A DNA stretch of 64,000 bases from Actinokineospora alba (GCF_004362515.1 NZ_SNXU01000001.1:2604001-2668000), one strand, 5' to 3'. Shown: positions 50,134 through 58,774, numbered from the stretch's first letter. A program made the numbers and translations. The notes: generated by a model from the letters alone, not told the origin.

Positions 50134-51330
50134 ATGGCCCGCCTCGCCCAGACCGCTGGATTGACTGACATCCAGCGCGAGATCCTCTCCACGGTCAAGG
50201 ACTTCGTGGACAAGGAGATCATCCCCCACGCGCAGGCGTTGGAGCACGCGGACGAGTACCCCGCGGACATCGTCGCCGGGATGAAGGAGATGGGCCTGTT
50301 CGGGCTCACCATCCCGGAGGAGTACGGCGGCCTCGGCGAGTCCCTGCTCACCTACGCGCTGGTCGTGGAGCAGATCGCCCGTGGCTGGATGAGCGTCTCG
50401 GGTGTCATCAACACCCACTTCATCGTGGCGCACATGATCAAGCAGCACGGCACCGAGGCGCAGAAGCAGCACTTCCTGCCGCGCATGGCCACCGGTGAGG
50501 TCCGCGGCGCGTTCTCCATGTCCGAGCCCGACCTCGGCTCCGACGTCGCCGCCATCAAGACCCGCGCGAAGCGCGACGGTGACGACTACGTCATCGACGG
50601 CGCCAAGATGTGGCTGACCAACGGTGGCTCCTCGAACCTCATCGCGCTGCTCGCGAAGACCGACGAGGGCGCGGACAAGCCGCACCAGAACCTCACCACG
50701 TTCCTCATCGAGAAGCCCGAGGGCTTCGGCGAGGTCGCCCCCGGCCTGACCATCCCGGGCAAGATCGACAAGATGGGCTACAAGGGCGTCGACACCACCG
50801 AGGCCGTCTTCGACGGCTACCGGATCGGCGCGGACAAGGTCCTCGGCGAGGCTCCCGGCAAGGGCTTCTCGTACATGATGGACGGCGTCGAGGTCGGCCG
50901 GGTGAACGTCGCCGCCCGCGCCTGCGGCATCGCGATCCGCGCGTTCGAGCTGGCCGTCGAGTACGCCCAGCAGCGCCACACCTTCGGCAAGGCCATCGTC
51001 GAGCACCAGGCCATCGCCTTCAAGCTCGCCGAGATGGCCACCAAGGTCGAGGCCGCCCACCTGATGATGGTCAACGCCGCCCGCCTGAAGGACTCCGGCG
51101 AGCGCAACGACGTCGAAGCGGGCATGGCCAAGCTCATCGCCTCGGAGTACTGCTCCGAGGTCACCCAGGAGTCCTTCCGCATCCACGGCGGCTACGGCTA
51201 CTCCAAGGAGTACGAGATCGAGCGCCTCATGCGGGAAGCGCCGTTCCTGCTCATCGGCGAGGGCACCAGCGAGATCCAGAAGACGATCATCTCCCGCGGT
51301 CTCCTGCGCGACTACAAGTCGCGCGGCTAG
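50134..51330 (+). CDS. Acyl-CoA dehydrogenase
   Basis: A 398-aa flavoenzyme oxidising an acyl-CoA to the trans-2-enoyl-CoA with electron transfer flavoprotein. Family elements: SMSEPDLGSDVAAIKT (FAD/substrate loop), MWLTNGGSSN, QRHTFGKAIVEHQA and the C-terminal IGEGTSEIQK, in which the EGTxxIQ motif normally follows the catalytic base. IHGGYGYSKEY lies before it. ATG 50134 has AAGGGAG upstream. Near the CitE-like pair and with MaoC further on, it recalls the FadE19/methylsuccinyl-CoA-type enzymes; the acyl group is not determinable. Confidence 0.92.
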   Translation: MARLAQTAGLTDIQREILSTVKDFVDKEIIPHAQALEHADEYPADIVAGMKEMGLFGLTIPEEYGGLGESLLTYALVVEQIARGWMSVSGVINTHFIVAHMIKQHGTEAQKQHFLPRMATGEVRGAFSMSEPDLGSDVAAIKTRAKRDGDDYVIDGAKMWLTNGGSSNLIALLAKTDEGADKPHQNLTTFLIEKPEGFGEVAPGLTIPGKIDKMGYKGVDTTEAVFDGYRIGADKVLGEAPGKGFSYMMDGVEVGRVNVAARACGIAIRAFELAVEYAQQRHTFGKAIVEHQAIAFKLAEMATKVEAAHLMMVNAARLKDSGERNDVEAGMAKLIASEYCSEVTQESFRIHGGYGYSKEYEIERLMREAPFLLIGEGTSEIQKTIISRGLLRDYKSRG

Positions 51331-51347
51331 AGGGTTCGCTTTCCGGA

Positions 51348-51381
51348 CGGGCCCACTCCCTCACTCGGGGGAGTGGGCCCG
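51348..51381 (+). terminator. Terminator after the acyl-CoA dehydrogenase gene
   Basis: Stem CGGGCCCACTCCC / GGGAGTGGGCCCG (13 bp, perfect) with a 7-8 nt loop, 18 bp after the dehydrogenase stop. Confidence 0.85.
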
Positions 51382-51431
51382 TTCCGCGTGCCGGGTTCGC
51401 TCCGAAGGGCGAACATTGGCAGGATGGGGGG

Positions 51432-51959
51432 ATGACCGGTGCGTTTTCGGGTTCTGGACGCTCGAACCAGGGCCTGCCCAAGGTGCCCACACCGCCGAGC
51501 GGGTGGCCCATCGGCTCGTACGGCACCTACCAGGAGGCTCACCGAGCGGTGGAGCACCTGGCGGGCAACGACTTCCCCGTCGAGGAAGTCACCATCGTCG
51601 GCGTCGACCTGATGCTGGTGGAGCGGGTGATCGGGCGGCTGAGCTGGCCGAAGGTCCTGGGCACCGGCGCGCTCTCCGGCGCGTGGTTCGGCCTGTTCGT
51701 CGGGTTGCTGCTGGGCCTGTTCAGCCAGCAGCAGACGTCTTTCGCGCCGATCCTCGTGGGGCTGTCCGCCGGTGTGGTCTTCGGCCTGATCTTCGCCGCC
51801 GTCGGCTACGCCAGCACCCGCGGCCGCGGCCGTGAGATCGCCTCCGCCACGCAACTCGTCGCGGGCCGCTACGACGTCCTCGCCCAGCCCCGCAACGCCG
51901 AGAAGGGCCGCGACCTGCTGGCCAAGCTCGCCATGGGGCCCGGGGGAGCGCTCAGCTAG
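51432..51959 (+). CDS. General stress protein 17M-like membrane protein (Rv1234-like)
   Basis: A 175-aa protein. The soluble N-terminal half contains the GSP17M-like fold (GSYGTYQEAHRAVEHLAGND with FPVEEVTIVGVDL). Two glycine-rich membrane helices follow (GTGALSGAWFGLFVGLLLGL and ILVGLSAGVVFGLIFAAVGY), with a short C-terminal strand domain. ATG 51432 has GGATGGGGGG upstream. Position after the MgtE/CBS gene region recalls Rv1234; function is not established. Confidence 0.85.
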   Translation: MTGAFSGSGRSNQGLPKVPTPPSGWPIGSYGTYQEAHRAVEHLAGNDFPVEEVTIVGVDLMLVERVIGRLSWPKVLGTGALSGAWFGLFVGLLLGLFSQQQTSFAPILVGLSAGVVFGLIFAAVGYASTRGRGREIASATQLVAGRYDVLAQPRNAEKGRDLLAKLAMGPGGALS

Positions 51960-52071
51960 CCACACGGGCCGCCCCTGTGGACAACCATTTGCCCCGACCC
52001 GATCTTCAGCGGACCCTGGATCACATCGGACGCCTCACCCCGAGGCGCCCCGGGGATCAGGGGAAACAACC

Positions 52072-52437
52072 ATGCACGTGCTCATCCGCGCGGCCCTCGC
52101 CGCGCTGCTCGCTCTGTCCACTGTGCTCGGTCTGAGCACCCTCGCCGCCGCCGATCCGCTGCCGTGCGACAGCGGTGAACTCTGCCTGTGGTCGGAGGCG
52201 TCCTTCGTGGGCGCACCGGCGGTCATGAGCCTGTCCGACACCACTCAGGAGGAGTGCGTCCCACTGCCCGAGGGCATGGACGCGCGTTCGTTCATCAACC
52301 AGCTGAGCAAACCGGTGACGGTGTACCAGAGCACCGAATGCGCCACCGAGGGCGAGTTCGACACGTATCCGGGGCGGGGGACCTACGTGCCCGCGTCACC
52401 GTTCGTCGTGCGGGCGGTACAGATCTGGTTCACCTGA
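52072..52437 (+). CDS. Secreted peptidase-inhibitor-like protein (family I36 type)
   Basis: A 121-aa exported protein with a clear signal peptide (MHVLIRAALAALLALSTVLG, cleavage near LAAA-DP). The mature part has a beta-gamma-crystallin-like pattern (CDSGELCLWSEASFVGAPAV, SFINQLSKPVTVYQSTEC) with four cysteines, probably two disulphides. This is the pattern of the peptidase inhibitor I36 family of actinomycetes. It would act outside the cell. Its stop overlaps the convergent GNAT gene by 8 nt. Regulation is not visible beyond a short hairpin-like segment before the start. Confidence 0.75.
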   Translation: MHVLIRAALAALLALSTVLGLSTLAAADPLPCDSGELCLWSEASFVGAPAVMSLSDTTQEECVPLPEGMDARSFINQLSKPVTVYQSTECATEGEFDTYPGRGTYVPASPFVVRAVQIWFT

Positions 52438-53002
52438 CCGGCCACGAGCCAGGGGTCTGGTCGGGAAGGTCCTCGTCCGCCGTCTCGGTTCGGTAGACCG
52501 ACATCCCGCGCCCCTGGTAGGTAGCCAGCGCGGCGGGCCCGTCGAGGTCGCACGTGTGCACCCAGACGCGCCCGACCGCGGGCGCCCCCTCCCACCGCTC
52601 CGCCAACGTCCACGCCCGGTCCAGCCCGACACTGAGGAGATGACCGCCGACTCCGCGCCCCAGAAAGCCTGGCAGCAAACCGAAGTAGGCGATCTCCACC
52701 TCGGTCCGGTCCTCAGTGGACACCCCGGACAGCTCGATGTACCCGGCAGGAGTCCCGTGCAGGTAGGCGATCCAGGTCTCGACCATAGGTCGGGCGAGAT
52801 ACTCGGCCCACCTGTCCCGACTCCACCCGAGCCGCCCGATCCAGTACCAGTCACCACCCACCGTGGCATACAAGAACCGACTCAACTCAGGCGACGGCAC
52901 CTCGGCCCGAACCACCACGACCCCTTCCGGAACGTGCGCCGGGAGAAGGTCATCGCGGGAGAGCTGTTCGAGATAGGTCGTGGTGACAACCGTCGTCGGC
53001 AT
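52430..53002 (-). CDS. GNAT-family N-acetyltransferase
   Basis: A 190-aa single GNAT domain: ELSRFLYATVGGDWYWIGRL in the N-terminal half, IAYFGLLPGFLGRGVGGHLL (motif A, Q/RxxGxG-type GRGVGG) and DGPAALATYQGRGMSVYRTE (motif B). A Trp-rich substrate region near residues 50-65 resembles acetyltransferases of the RimI-unrelated, amine-type group. It overlaps the secreted inhibitor gene by 8 nt at its 3' end. Upstream, the long tandem repeat array begins within 110 bp of its start. Confidence 0.88.
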   Translation of the reverse strand: MPTTVVTTTYLEQLSRDDLLPAHVPEGVVVVRAEVPSPELSRFLYATVGGDWYWIGRLGWSRDRWAEYLARPMVETWIAYLHGTPAGYIELSGVSTEDRTEVEIAYFGLLPGFLGRGVGGHLLSVGLDRAWTLAERWEGAPAVGRVWVHTCDLDGPAALATYQGRGMSVYRTETADEDLPDQTPGSWPVR

Positions 53003-53112
53003 GCGCGAGTTCCCCTGTCAGGAGGTGCTGTTCGCTCATTCCACCCTCGCCGCTCGAATCCTTCAACCCGCCCCGCCGCCCACCCGCCGCCCACAACTCA
53101 TTACCGCCGCTG

Positions 53113-53676
53113 AATTGGCACTGTCGTCAACCCCGCTGTCGACCCTTACCTGTGACGACCGGTTGGCAACGACCCGTGGCTGCCGCCGACCCAGTACTGC
53201 CGTTGAAATTGGCACTGTCGTCGACCCCGTTGCCGACCCTTACCTGTGACGACCGGTTGGCAACGACCCGTGGCTGCCGCCGACCCAGTACTGCCGTTGA
53301 AATTGGCACTGTCGTCGACCCCGTTGCCGACCCTTACCTGTGACGACCGGTTGGCAACGACCCGTGGCTGCCGCCGACCCAGTACTGCCGTTGAAATTGG
53401 CACTGTCGTCGACCCCGTTGCCGACCCTTACCTGTGACGACCGGTTGGCAACGACCCGTGGCTGCCGCCGACCCAGTACTGCCGTTGAAATTGGCACTGT
53501 CGTCGACCCCGCTGTCGACCCTTACCTGTGACGACCGGTTGGCAACGACCCGTGGCTGCCGCCGACCCAGTACTGCCGTTGAAATTGGCACTGTCGTCGA
53601 CCCCGCTGTCGACCCTTACCTGTGACGACCGGCTGGCAACGACCCGTTGCCGCCGCCAACCCAGTACCGCCGCTGA
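53113..53676. repeat. 94-bp tandem repeat array, six copies
   Basis: Units start at 53113, 53207, 53301, 53395, 53489 and 53583, with a degenerate seventh from 53676. They are nearly identical (about two to five changes each). Units 1, 5 and 6 carry CTGTCGACC where units 2-4 carry TTGCCGACC. In units 2-4 GTTGCCGACC pairs with GGTTGGCAAC 16 nt on, a stem-loop around CTTACCTGTGACGACC. 94 is not a multiple of 3, so frames shift at each unit: non-coding. It lies in the 957-bp gap between the GNAT and ParB-like genes. Confidence 0.92.
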
Positions 53677-53798
53677 ATCGGCGCCGCCGTCAACCCGCTA
53701 CCCGCCGACTCGCCATCCGCCGCCAACCCATCGCCCCCCGACCTGACCACTCGAAACCACTTCCACCCCCCCACAAACGCGGCGGGCCAAGACCACCG

Positions 53799-53922
53799 GC
53801 CTGTATGCGTGCTTCGCCACGGAAATCGGCCTAACCGCGCGGCGCGGATGGGTTCATTCGCCCGCCTTCAACCCGCTCAACCCCATTTCCAGGGCCGCAC
53901 TCAAGGCGAACCACCCAACAGG
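53799..53922. repeat. Degenerate palindrome, family 1 copy C
   Basis: GGCCTGTATGCGTGCTTCGCC on the left and GGCGAACCACCCAACAGG on the right are decayed forms of the family 1 arms (compare 10864-11007, which ends GGCGAACCACCCAAACAGG). CCATTTCC and GGAAAT inside match the inner arm of copy A. It lies between the 94-bp array and the ParB-like gene; the rest of 53677-53798 holds nothing recognisable. Confidence 0.75.
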
Positions 53923-53959
53923 AAGCCACGCCCGCACAGCCGGCCGCCGAGCGCACCGA

Positions 53960-54799
53960 TCACCGTCGATCGCGCAGAGCGGTGATCACCTCGTCATCCC
54001 AGCGGTGGGTGCGGATCAGGCGGTAGCGCTCGGCGATGACCCACAGGTACGCCTCCGCCTCGGTCTGCGTGCTGATCATCCCCGCCTGCCGCAGGAGGGC
54101 GACCACGGGCACGAACTCCTCGGTGTACCACCGGGCGGCGACGGTGGCGCGGTCGAGGAAGGTGTGCTCGTCCTGCATGAGCCGGAAGCCCCAGGCCTCC
54201 ACGGATTCCGAGAGCTGCGCGTAGTCCCACGGCGCGACGAGGTTGATGGCGGTTCGGGCGTCGCCGCGTAGGGGGACTCGGTCGAGGAAGATCCGGCGGT
54301 AATCCTTGACGATCAGGTCGCCGCGGTACCGGATCCCGTCCGCCTGCACGCGGGTGACGATCTCGGTGACGTAGGCGTCGATGGTGCGCAGGTGGAGCGC
54401 GTGCGCCACCGATACCCGGTGGTGCCCGTCCACGACGAAATGGAGATCGCCTATGCGGTAGACCTCGATCGGCGGTATCGACTCGCCCCTGCGCTGTGCC
54501 CGGGCGAGGCGCTCCCAGCGCTCTCGGGCCCGGCCCGATGTCGGGCGGAACCTGCGGTCGAAGTCGCGGGTGCGGTCGACGCTGCCGATGATCGAGTCGA
54601 GCGGGATCACCTGCAGGCCAAGGCGTTTCTCGCCTTTGCGGCCCAGTGCGGCGACGACCTCGTCGAACGGCAGCATGATGTTGACGTCGTCGGGTTCGCG
54701 GCGCAGCCAGGCCGCCAGGCGGGAGAGGACCTGGCGCCTGCGCATGCGGAGGAAGTCGTTCTCCGCGTCGGCGCGGGTGAACCCGGTGTCACGTGCCAT
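53960..54799 (-). CDS. ParB-like nuclease-domain protein
   Basis: A 279-aa cytoplasmic protein with a ParB/Srx-type domain in the first half: QVIPLDSIIGSVDRTRDFDR and LHFVVDGHHRVSVAHALH, the latter corresponding to the GERRxRAA nucleotide motif (here GHHRVSVA). A helical C-terminal part follows. No partition-complex ParA or parS context is seen, so plasmid or chromosome segregation is unlikely; related proteins are free-standing ATP-dependent enzymes. It overlaps the phosphoesterase stop/start (54789-54799), so both are one operon. Confidence 0.8.
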   Translation of the reverse strand: MARDTGFTRADAENDFLRMRRRQVLSRLAAWLRREPDDVNIMLPFDEVVAALGRKGEKRLGLQVIPLDSIIGSVDRTRDFDRRFRPTSGRARERWERLARAQRRGESIPPIEVYRIGDLHFVVDGHHRVSVAHALHLRTIDAYVTEIVTRVQADGIRYRGDLIVKDYRRIFLDRVPLRGDARTAINLVAPWDYAQLSESVEAWGFRLMQDEHTFLDRATVAARWYTEEFVPVVALLRQAGMISTQTEAEAYLWVIAERYRLIRTHRWDDEVITALRDRR

Positions 54800-55457
54800 G
54801 GTCGGGCTCCGGGATGTCGAGGATGCGGTAGCCGACGGTGTTGATCACCCGGGTCTCGCCGAGCGTGCGATCGGGGACGGGTTCGCCGTGCGGGTGGATG
54901 TGGCCGTGCAGCATGACCGCGGGCCGCAGCGCGCGGACGGTGGTGTGCAGGCACTCGAAGCCGCGGTGCGGCCGGTCTTCGCGGTCGCCCAGGTGCCTGG
55001 GCGGCGAGTGGGTCAGCAGCACGTCGACACCGCGGCCGTCGCGCAGGCGGCGCCACGCGGCGCGGCGGCGCACGCCCAGGGCGCGCCGCGCCATCTGCCG
55101 CTCGGTCCACTGGTTCGGCCCGCCGCTGTACCGGATCGACCCGCCCAGGCCCGCTATCCGCAGCCCGGCGACGTCGGCGACCTGGCCGTCGACGTTGATC
55201 GCACCCGCGGGACCAGGCCATTCGACGGGCAGGCCACCGCGTGTCCACAGGCCGTGCGATGACTTGTAGCCGCCAAGGTCGATGTCGTGGTTGCCTGGTA
55301 CGAACACGCACGGTCGGTTGAGCGCGTCGGAGAGGAACTCGAGGTAGTCGAACGGCAGGTCGCCCGCGGCCAGCACAAGGTCGACGTCGTGGTCGCGCAC
55401 CCGGGTGGTCCACAGGTGTTCCACGACCTCGTCCGCCACGGCGAGCACCTTCGGCAT
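54789..55457 (-). CDS. Metallophosphoesterase
   Basis: A 222-aa calcineurin-like phosphoesterase. Core motifs are AAGDLPFDYLEF (GD), PGNHDIDLGGY (GNHD), LLTHSPPRHLGD (His pair) and LHGHIHPHGE (GHxH). The usual first motif DxH at the N-terminus reads ADEVVEH, so the first metal ligand may come from Asp9/His13 or be altered. ATG 55457. It overlaps the ParB-like gene by 11 nt. Metal-dependent hydrolysis of a nucleotide or phosphoester is expected; substrate unknown. Confidence 0.87.
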   Translation of the reverse strand: MPKVLAVADEVVEHLWTTRVRDHDVDLVLAAGDLPFDYLEFLSDALNRPCVFVPGNHDIDLGGYKSSHGLWTRGGLPVEWPGPAGAINVDGQVADVAGLRIAGLGGSIRYSGGPNQWTERQMARRALGVRRRAAWRRLRDGRGVDVLLTHSPPRHLGDREDRPHRGFECLHTTVRALRPAVMLHGHIHPHGEPVPDRTLGETRVINTVGYRILDIPEPDHGT

Positions 55458-55642
55458 CGTCCGAGCGTACGGCCGATCAGGTATCGATGTGCCGTCGCGA
55501 AACGAGAAGCACGTCGGGGGGAACGATTCTTTCCCGCTTCGCGTCGGAACAGCTAGCGTGATAATCGGATGCGATCGTCCAGTGGGCGGTCGTTCGGTCA
55601 CGGGTGCGGTGGACAGGCGTGCCACCGAGGGGAGTTCGTGGG

Positions 55643-56764
55643 ATGGGCAGTGGGCAGCAGGCGGGGGACCGGTACGTCACAGGTGGCGTCAACTGGGAGT
55701 CCTACTCGCTGGAAGATCTCGTCGCCATGGTCGCCGAGAACGCCAGCGCCCCCCAGTTGGAACGCCTCGCCGACGACTGGCGAGCCGCGGGCACCGAAGT
55801 CACCGACGCGGCCGCGGTGCTGGCGACCGCGCTCGACGAGCTGATGCAGTACTGGTCCGGCGCGGCCGCCGAACAGGCCCGCGCCGACGTCGCGCTCAAC
55901 GCGCAGTGGGTGGGCGACCTGGGGGAGACCGCCCACCAGATCGGCGACCCGGTCCAGGAGGCGGCGGGCGCGCTGAAGGCCGCGCAGGACGCCATGCCCG
56001 CGGTCCCGCCCGCGCCGCCGGTGGACCCGGCCCTCGCGGTGGACGCCGCCGAACGCGGTGCCATCGCGGGCGGCCCGATGGCCGCCGCGATCAACGCCAC
56101 CGCCGCGGGCGCCGACAGCGCCTTCGCCGCCCAGCAGGAACAAACCCAGCTCAAGGCCGTGGCGGTGGAGGCGATGCGCCGCTTCGAGGGCGCCGCCCTC
56201 GGTATCGACGCCGCGACCCCTCGGTTCGAGGAACGCGAAACCGAACTGCGCCCCCGCCCGGACACCCCGAGTGTCCCGCTGCCGCCCGGCTGGGTTCCGA
56301 CCGTGCCGGTCTCCTACGTGACCGACGTCGAACTGCGGTGGCTCGAACTGACCGGCGGCAACTCCGGCACCACGGCCCAATCCCTTGACAGCACGAACTC
56401 GTCCGGCGGCGGCGGGTCAGGCGGGGGCGGCGGCTACGGCGGAGGCGCGGGAGCAGCCGCCGCTGTGGGGGCGGGAGGGGGAGGCGCCGCGGGCGCTCCC
56501 GTGCGCGGACCGCTGCAGTCCGGTCAGCGGACGGGCATCACCGAGTCCTTCCAGAACCCGGTCAAAGCCGCCACCCCCGGCCCCGCGCTGCACCCCGCCC
56601 CGGCGGCCGCCCACGGCGGCATGGCGGGCGGCATGCCGATGGGCGGCGGCATGGGCGCGGGCCAAGGCGGCGACCAGGGCGAACACCGCAGGCGATACCC
56701 GTTCGACGCCGAGGACCCGTTCGCGTTGGAACAGAAGGCATCGCCGCCGGTGATCGGCCTGTAG
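55643..56764 (+). CDS. PPE/WXG100-like ESX (type VII) substrate, cassette 1
   Basis: A 373-aa protein. The N-terminal about 130 residues are helical with the WxG turn in LMQYWSGAAAEQARADVALN and a leading VNWESYSLEDLVAMVAENAS (PPE-like helix-turn-helix). A Gly/Ala-rich linker (about 255-340) follows. The C-terminal EHRRRYPFDAEDPFALEQ...PPVIGL is shared with the cassette 2 paralogue. ATG 55643 with GAGGGGAG upstream. It is the first gene of a cluster in which a partner WXG protein and an EspG chaperone follow. Secretion by type VII is inferred from the fold and neighbours. Confidence 0.85.
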   Translation: MGSGQQAGDRYVTGGVNWESYSLEDLVAMVAENASAPQLERLADDWRAAGTEVTDAAAVLATALDELMQYWSGAAAEQARADVALNAQWVGDLGETAHQIGDPVQEAAGALKAAQDAMPAVPPAPPVDPALAVDAAERGAIAGGPMAAAINATAAGADSAFAAQQEQTQLKAVAVEAMRRFEGAALGIDAATPRFEERETELRPRPDTPSVPLPPGWVPTVPVSYVTDVELRWLELTGGNSGTTAQSLDSTNSSGGGGSGGGGGYGGGAGAAAAVGAGGGGAAGAPVRGPLQSGQRTGITESFQNPVKAATPGPALHPAPAAAHGGMAGGMPMGGGMGAGQGGDQGEHRRRYPFDAEDPFALEQKASPPVIGL

Positions 56765-56834
56765 GTGCGGAGATGACTAGACACAACGATGCCGGTCATG
56801 GGCTCGCCACAGGCGCGCGGGGATAGGGGACGAC

Positions 56835-57962
56835 ATGCGGGAAGAACTCGAACGCCGGTCGCTGATCGAGGAACGGCTGGACGGCTCGGCGATGCTCGCC
56901 CCCGAGGGCGCGGACACTCCGCCGCCGCCCATGCCCACCCCCCAGCCACCGCCGATGCCCGCGCCCGCACCGGCACCTGTGCCGCCGCCCGCACCCGCAC
57001 CCGCACCTTCGCCGGCGCCCGCGCCGCCGACCCCCGCGCCCGTACCTTCGCCGCAGCCCACCCCCGCACCGGCGCCTGCGCCGGCACCCGCGCCTTCGCC
57101 GGCGCCGGCCCCCGCCCCTGCACCCGCGCCTTCGCCCGCCCCCGCCCCCGCCCCCGCGCCTTCGCCGGAGCCCGCCCCTTCGCCAGTGCCGCCGAACCCC
57201 GCGCCCACCCCGGCGCCGCCGCCCGGGCCACCGGTTGACACGACGCAGCCGTTGCCGCTGCCCGGTGAGCCTGTCCCGGTGCCTGGCGGACCTGCCCCGC
57301 AACCGGTGCCCGGTCTGCCGCCCGGCGCCACGCAGCCGATTCCGTTCCCCGGGGGTTCCGCGCCCGTCCAGGTGCCGCCGGTGAGCCCGGGCCACTCCGG
57401 CCCCGCGCCGGGCGAGGCCGGCGCGCTTCCCGCGCCATTGCCCGACCTCGGCAAGCCCGCACCGCCGTCCGTCACCCCGGCCGACCCATCCCCGCCCCCC
57501 GGAACGCCCGCCGACGGAACCCCGGCCCCCACTCAGCCCCCCGGAACGCCTGCCGACGCAACCCCGCCACCCGGAGCCCCGGCCGACGGAGGCGGCCCAC
57601 CCCAAGCAGGCACCCAGCCCACCGAGCAGTCGCCCGGCTACTGGGATGTCGACACCGACAAGCTCACCGGCTTCGCCATGGCCGTCACCTCCGCCCGGTT
57701 CGGCCTCGCCGCCGTGCAGACGCGGGTCGAGCGCATGCAGGGCGACGAGTACACGCCCAAGCTCGGGACCAGCCCGGTCGGGCAGCAACTGGCCAAGAAG
57801 TTCGACGACCGACTCAACGGCGAAGCGGGCCTGCGCGGCCTGCTGGCCGAGGCGATGCGGCGGATGGACGAGTTCATCGAGAGCGCCGAGAAGGTCCGCG
57901 ACGCCTACCGCGAGAACGAGGCCGACGCCGAGCAGTCGATCAACCGGGCGAGCAAGGGATGA
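56835..57962 (+). CDS. WXG100-like protein with long proline-rich N-terminus, cassette 1
   Basis: A 375-aa protein. Residues 30-270 are almost only Pro, Ala, Ser, Thr, Gly in (PAPAPSP)n and later (PPGTPAD)n repeats. The C-terminal about 105 residues form a helical WXG-like unit (GYWDVDTDKLTGFAMAVTSA; LGTSPVGQQLAKKFDDRLNG; LAEAMRRMDEFIESAEKV) closely related to the 120-aa protein of cassette 2. A YRENE near its end fits the YxxxD/E export signal. The fusion of a wall-spanning-type Pro tract to a WXG unit is unusual. It overlaps the EspG gene by 4 nt. Confidence 0.85.
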   Translation: MREELERRSLIEERLDGSAMLAPEGADTPPPPMPTPQPPPMPAPAPAPVPPPAPAPAPSPAPAPPTPAPVPSPQPTPAPAPAPAPAPSPAPAPAPAPAPSPAPAPAPAPSPEPAPSPVPPNPAPTPAPPPGPPVDTTQPLPLPGEPVPVPGGPAPQPVPGLPPGATQPIPFPGGSAPVQVPPVSPGHSGPAPGEAGALPAPLPDLGKPAPPSVTPADPSPPPGTPADGTPAPTQPPGTPADATPPPGAPADGGGPPQAGTQPTEQSPGYWDVDTDKLTGFAMAVTSARFGLAAVQTRVERMQGDEYTPKLGTSPVGQQLAKKFDDRLNGEAGLRGLLAEAMRRMDEFIESAEKVRDAYRENEADAEQSINRASKG

Positions 57963-58774
57963 CCGCGCCCACCCGCCAGGGCACCTGGCTGCGGCCCGCC
58001 GAGGTCGACCTGCTCTGCACCTTCGCCGAGGTCTCGCCGCCGTTCCCGCTCGCCGTCCGCTCCCACGGCGCGACCGCCGACGAACGCCGGGACGTCTTCC
58101 GCACCGCCCGCGCGGAGTTGTCCGCGCGCGGTCTGGCCGATCACCGTGGCCCGCAGGGGCTCGCCGCGGGCTTCGTCAGCTTGCTGCGCGACGGCGTCGG
58201 GTCGCTGGACATGATCGTGGCCCGCCGCGGTGGTGTGCGTCGGGTGCTGGTGCTGACCAGGCGTGAGCAGGCGTTGGTGGCCCGGCAGGACAGCGGGGAC
58301 GAGGCGGTCCAGCTGCTGGCCCTGTCCACGCATGACGCCGTCGAACACCTCATGCGCATGGTCCCCGACCAGCCTCCGGCCATGGCGGCGCCGTTCAGCC
58401 TGCCGAGGCGGGCGGTCGACCAGACCCACCGGGAGATCCTCGCCGCGAGCGACCGCGACGGCGCCCCGCGCAGGCTCTCGCCGGACGAACTCGACCGCGT
58501 CCTGCGGCGCCACGGCCTCGACGACGCCACCGTCCGCCGGATGGCCACCCACCTGCAGCCCGTGCTCGGCAACGGCCAGGCCGGCATCGCCGTCAAGCGC
58601 GGGTACGCCGAGGCGTGGACCCGCGCCGGTGAGGAGCTGCGCTGGTTGGACACCGCCCGCGGCCGTTTCCGCATCGCGGGCGGCGACCAGGCCGACTGGA
58701 TGAGCGTCAACCCCCTACCCCGCGACGACCTCCGCGCCGAGCTGCGAACCCTCGCCCAGAGGCTTTGGCATTAA
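57959..58774 (+). CDS. ESX secretion-associated chaperone EspG, cassette 1
   Basis: A 271-aa EspG-family protein. EspG chaperones bind PE/PPE-type substrates in the cytosol and hold them for type VII secretion. Recognisable pieces shared with the cassette 2 copy are PAEVDLLCTFAEVSPPFPL, AAPFSLPRRAVDQ, MATHLQPVLGNGQAG and DWMSVNPLPRDDL. The ATG overlaps the WXG stop (ATGA), so the chaperone is translated with its presumed client. No EccB/C/D/E genes are in the window. Confidence 0.88.
   Translation: MTAPTRQGTWLRPAEVDLLCTFAEVSPPFPLAVRSHGATADERRDVFRTARAELSARGLADHRGPQGLAAGFVSLLRDGVGSLDMIVARRGGVRRVLVLTRREQALVARQDSGDEAVQLLALSTHDAVEHLMRMVPDQPPAMAAPFSLPRRAVDQTHREILAASDRDGAPRRLSPDELDRVLRRHGLDDATVRRMATHLQPVLGNGQAGIAVKRGYAEAWTRAGEELRWLDTARGRFRIAGGDQADWMSVNPLPRDDLRAELRTLAQRLWH

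Noticed and set aside
53152..53625. Series of identical 63-aa and 85-aa open frames on both strands
   Set aside because: They are generated by the 94-bp tandem repeat. The frame shifts with every unit, and no ribosome site precedes the starts.
53113..53690. CRISPR array
   Set aside because: The units are contiguous 94-bp copies with no unique spacers, and no cas gene is present.
53960..54799. Chromosomal parB with a partition complex
   Set aside because: No ParA or parS-like sequence is present and the domain is only distantly ParB-like.
56777..57532. Long glycine-rich open frame on the minus strand
   Set aside because: It is the antisense shadow of the proline-rich tract of the WXG gene; proline codons (CCN) read backwards give glycine codons (GGN).
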